From Streptomyces sp. NBC_01335 (GTDB taxonomy: Bacteria; Actinomycetota; Actinomycetes; Streptomycetales; Streptomycetaceae), in the NCBI RefSeq assembly GCF_035953295.1, contig NZ_CP108370.1:7797001-7861000 (forward strand): a stretch of DNA of 64,000 nucleotides, written 5' to 3'. Each line of letters begins with the position of its first letter. Within the stretch, counting starts at the first letter, position 1. Shown here in pieces: positions 62,539 to 64,000 of this stretch. The notes beneath the pieces are model-generated. The model did not search any database, was not told where the DNA came from, and saw nothing but the letters and a program-made list of their open reading frames with translations. A program made the position numbers and the translations under genes.

Positions 62539-63725
62539 GCGCTCACGACCAGGGCGGTCACGGCCTCGCGGTGGCCGGGAGTGTCCTGCCAGCGGAACCG
62601 CCGTCCGGCCTCCACCGCCACACCGAATCCCGCGTGCACCAGCACCCGTGCCTGGCGCGGGTCCAACTCCGGCCGGACCAGCCGCAACTGCTGCTCCCAG
62701 ACGGCGATGTGCTCCCGCTGGGCGAGGACCAGGGGCCGCCGAAGGCCCGTCGGCAGCCCGGCGACTTCGGCCTCGGCGACGCTGTTGAGCTCGGTGTACT
62801 CGAAGCTGTAGGCCACGTACGTCGCCGCCAGCGCCACGATGCCGTCGTACGGGCCGGCCACCTCGCGCAGACTCCGCTCCACGCCCTGGGCCAGCAGCCC
62901 CGCCGCCTGGAGGCAGGCCGCCGCCAGGATGTCGATCTTGCCGGGGTAGTGGCGGTAGAGCGCCGACGGGGTCAGCCCCACCGCCTCCGCGATCTGCCCG
63001 TTCGTGACGCTGACGAACCCGTCCCGGGCGAACAGCGGAATGGCGGCCGCGAGGATCTGCGCGCGCCGGGTGCGCGGCACCGGCTGGGCGGGCAGCTCCA
63101 CCACGAGGTGGGCACCCTGTGGCCCCGCCGCCGGATCGCTCGCCGCGACCCGCAGGGCCGACGCCAACAGCAGTTGCTCGGCCCGGCGTTGGGCGATGGA
63201 GGTGTGATGCATCGTGATGGACCCGATCGCACCGAGAGCCGCCATGGCCCGCAGCCGCTCGTCGGGCCGCGGGTGCTCGCGCTGCACCGCCTCGTCCACC
63301 CGCTCGGCGAGGCGGTCGAACCTCGCCCCGAGACGCCGGCGGTCCTCGCGGCTGAGGTAGCGGGCCTCCCACCGGTACACGCCGCCCGACGCGCGATGGG
63401 CGACGGTGATCCGGGTGGCGGCTGCGAACACATCCGCCAACGCCGCCCCGGGCGGCACCGCGTCGAGTGCGGTGACGAGCCCGTCCACCATGACGTCGGC
63501 ACACTCCGCGAACAGCGCGTACTTGTTCGGGAAGTGCCGGTACAGGGCGGCCGCGGTGATGCCCACACCGGCGGCGACCTCCTCCATGGACGCCGCGTGG
63601 TAGCCGCGCTCGCTGAAGACCCGCCCGGCCGCCTCGACGATGAGTTGCCTGCGGTTGCGGGGCCGGGTGGCCCCGGTCGGATCGGTGGTCGCGGCCGAAC
63701 GGGCGGACGGGGAGGCGGAAGCCAT
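62526..63725 (-). CDS. Regulator with two TetR/AcrR domains in one chain
   Basis: A 399-residue protein, twice the usual TetR length. The first HTH is at about residues 25-70 (RVFSERGYHAASMEEVAAGV, then AALYRHFPNKYALF). A second complete HTH lies at about 218-262 (IPLFARDGFVSVTNGQIAEA, then SALYRHYPGKIDIL). Each is followed by its own helical ligand-binding region. Double TetR proteins of this kind occur in mycolic actinobacteria and streptomycetes, often near lipid or hydrocarbon genes. It is convergent with lcp; TetR-type repressors of lcp genes are known in other actinobacteria, so control of lcp is plausible but unproven. The short N-terminal extension is disordered. Confidence 0.88.
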   Translation of the reverse strand: MASASPSARSAATTDPTGATRPRNRRQLIVEAAGRVFSERGYHAASMEEVAAGVGITAAALYRHFPNKYALFAECADVMVDGLVTALDAVPPGAALADVFAAATRITVAHRASGGVYRWEARYLSREDRRRLGARFDRLAERVDEAVQREHPRPDERLRAMAALGAIGSITMHHTSIAQRRAEQLLLASALRVAASDPAAGPQGAHLVVELPAQPVPRTRRAQILAAAIPLFARDGFVSVTNGQIAEAVGLTPSALYRHYPGKIDILAAACLQAAGLLAQGVERSLREVAGPYDGIVALAATYVAYSFEYTELNSVAEAEVAGLPTGLRRPLVLAQREHIAVWEQQLRLVRPELDPRQARVLVHAGFGVAVEAGRRFRWQDTPGHREAVTALVVSALGL

Positions 63726-63848
63726 GCGGAGCAGTCAATCACACGCCGTCAGCGGGCCGGACCCCCCGAGGCGGTGTCCGCAGGAGGTGACTTCCGGATC
63801 ACTTCCCGCGCTGGTCCACGTTCCGCCGGCGGCATTCGGCACGGGCCG

Positions 63849-64000
63849 TCAGACGAAGGTGAGGACGGGCTTGACCACGCTGCCGTCCCGCATGGCGGCC
63901 ACCGCCGCCTCGATCTCCTCGAACGGGAACGTGGTGACCAGCCGGTCGATCGGGAAGAGACCCCGCCGGTACAGGCCGATCAGCTCGGGGACGAAACGTC
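63849..64000 (-). CDS. NAD(P)-dependent zinc alcohol dehydrogenase, C-terminal end (partial)
   Basis: Only the last 50 residues are inside the window: FVPELIGLYRRGLFPIDRLV, then TTFPFEEIEAAVAAMRDGSV and VKPVLTF. This is the end of the aryl/long-chain alcohol dehydrogenase (class III-like, zinc) family, which typically closes with FDEIxxAxxDxxSGxxIKPVL. It reads towards the convergent-side neighbours, upstream of the double-TetR gene on the same strand. Oxidation or reduction of aldehyde ends of rubber oligomers would be a fitting role, but this is only context. Confidence 0.75.
   Translation of the reverse strand, partial: RFVPELIGLYRRGLFPIDRLVTTFPFEEIEAAVAAMRDGSVVKPVLTFV

Overview
The window looks like a chromosome segment of a Streptomyces or close relative. 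Base composition is very GC-rich with strong G/C third positions. Many genes start with GTG behind GGAGG-like sites. The gene set fits too: RICIN-tailed pectinases, an Lcp rubber oxygenase, SUKH-4 and deaminase proteins, TerD-type and FUSC proteins, and a LAL regulator. No rRNA, tRNA, CRISPR array or intact transposase was seen.

Layout. 0-3 kb: two decayed genes (an alcohol dehydrogenase with an internal deletion, and a truncated carboxymuconolactone decarboxylase), an Rrf2 regulator, a repeat-filled gap and an MFS exporter. 3-9.4 kb: a Tat-exported GxGYxYP protein behind a double LacI-type operator, a SRPBCC/phytoene-desaturase-like pair and small housekeeping or stress proteins. 9.7-17 kb: a plant cell wall block. 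A one-chain fusion of ECF sigma factor, zinc anti-sigma motif, membrane segments and pectate-lyase-like beta-helix faces a pectinesterase and a PL1 pectate lyase that share a nearly identical 512-bp signal/RICIN module. A GH43 enzyme follows. 17-22.6 kb: FUSC protein, two GNATs (one fused to a pirin), an AhpD-like protein and a MraY/WecA-like protein that has lost its catalytic acids. 22.7-26.6 kb: a three-gene glucarate/galactarate operon (5-dehydro-4-deoxyglucarate dehydratase, glucarate dehydratase, Na+/solute symporter), a plausible sink for oxidised galacturonate from pectin. 27.3-28.6 kb: a cobalamin riboswitch and cbtB-cbtA, with a small MITE-like insertion between them. 28.7-38 kb: TPR protein, second pirin, a large LAL regulator and a secreted S53 peptidase with kelch repeats.

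38.3-55 kb is the most unusual part. An HNH relic is followed by small proteins and two very large, translationally coupled proteins (1409 and 1172 residues) without export signals; the first has a lectin-like propeller. Next come a SUKH-4/deaminase fusion coupled to a P-loop/WD40-like protein, then a WXG100-like toxin with a C-terminal deaminase, its SUKH-4 immunity candidate and a TerD-like protein. Both deaminase domains carry the same EPC-x6-C motif. I read this as a conflict (polymorphic toxin) island plus an undescribed giant-protein cassette.

55-64 kb: a multiple-sugar ABC importer (ChvE-MmsA-MmsB type) behind a LacI-type operator, a frameshifted response regulator, a small membrane protein, an Lcp rubber oxygenase with all six key residues, a convergent regulator with two TetR domains in one chain, and the end of a zinc-type alcohol dehydrogenase.

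A recurring sequence pattern is short tandem repeats (17, about 20, 21 and 33 bp) that begin at or just after a gene's stop codon, at four separate places.
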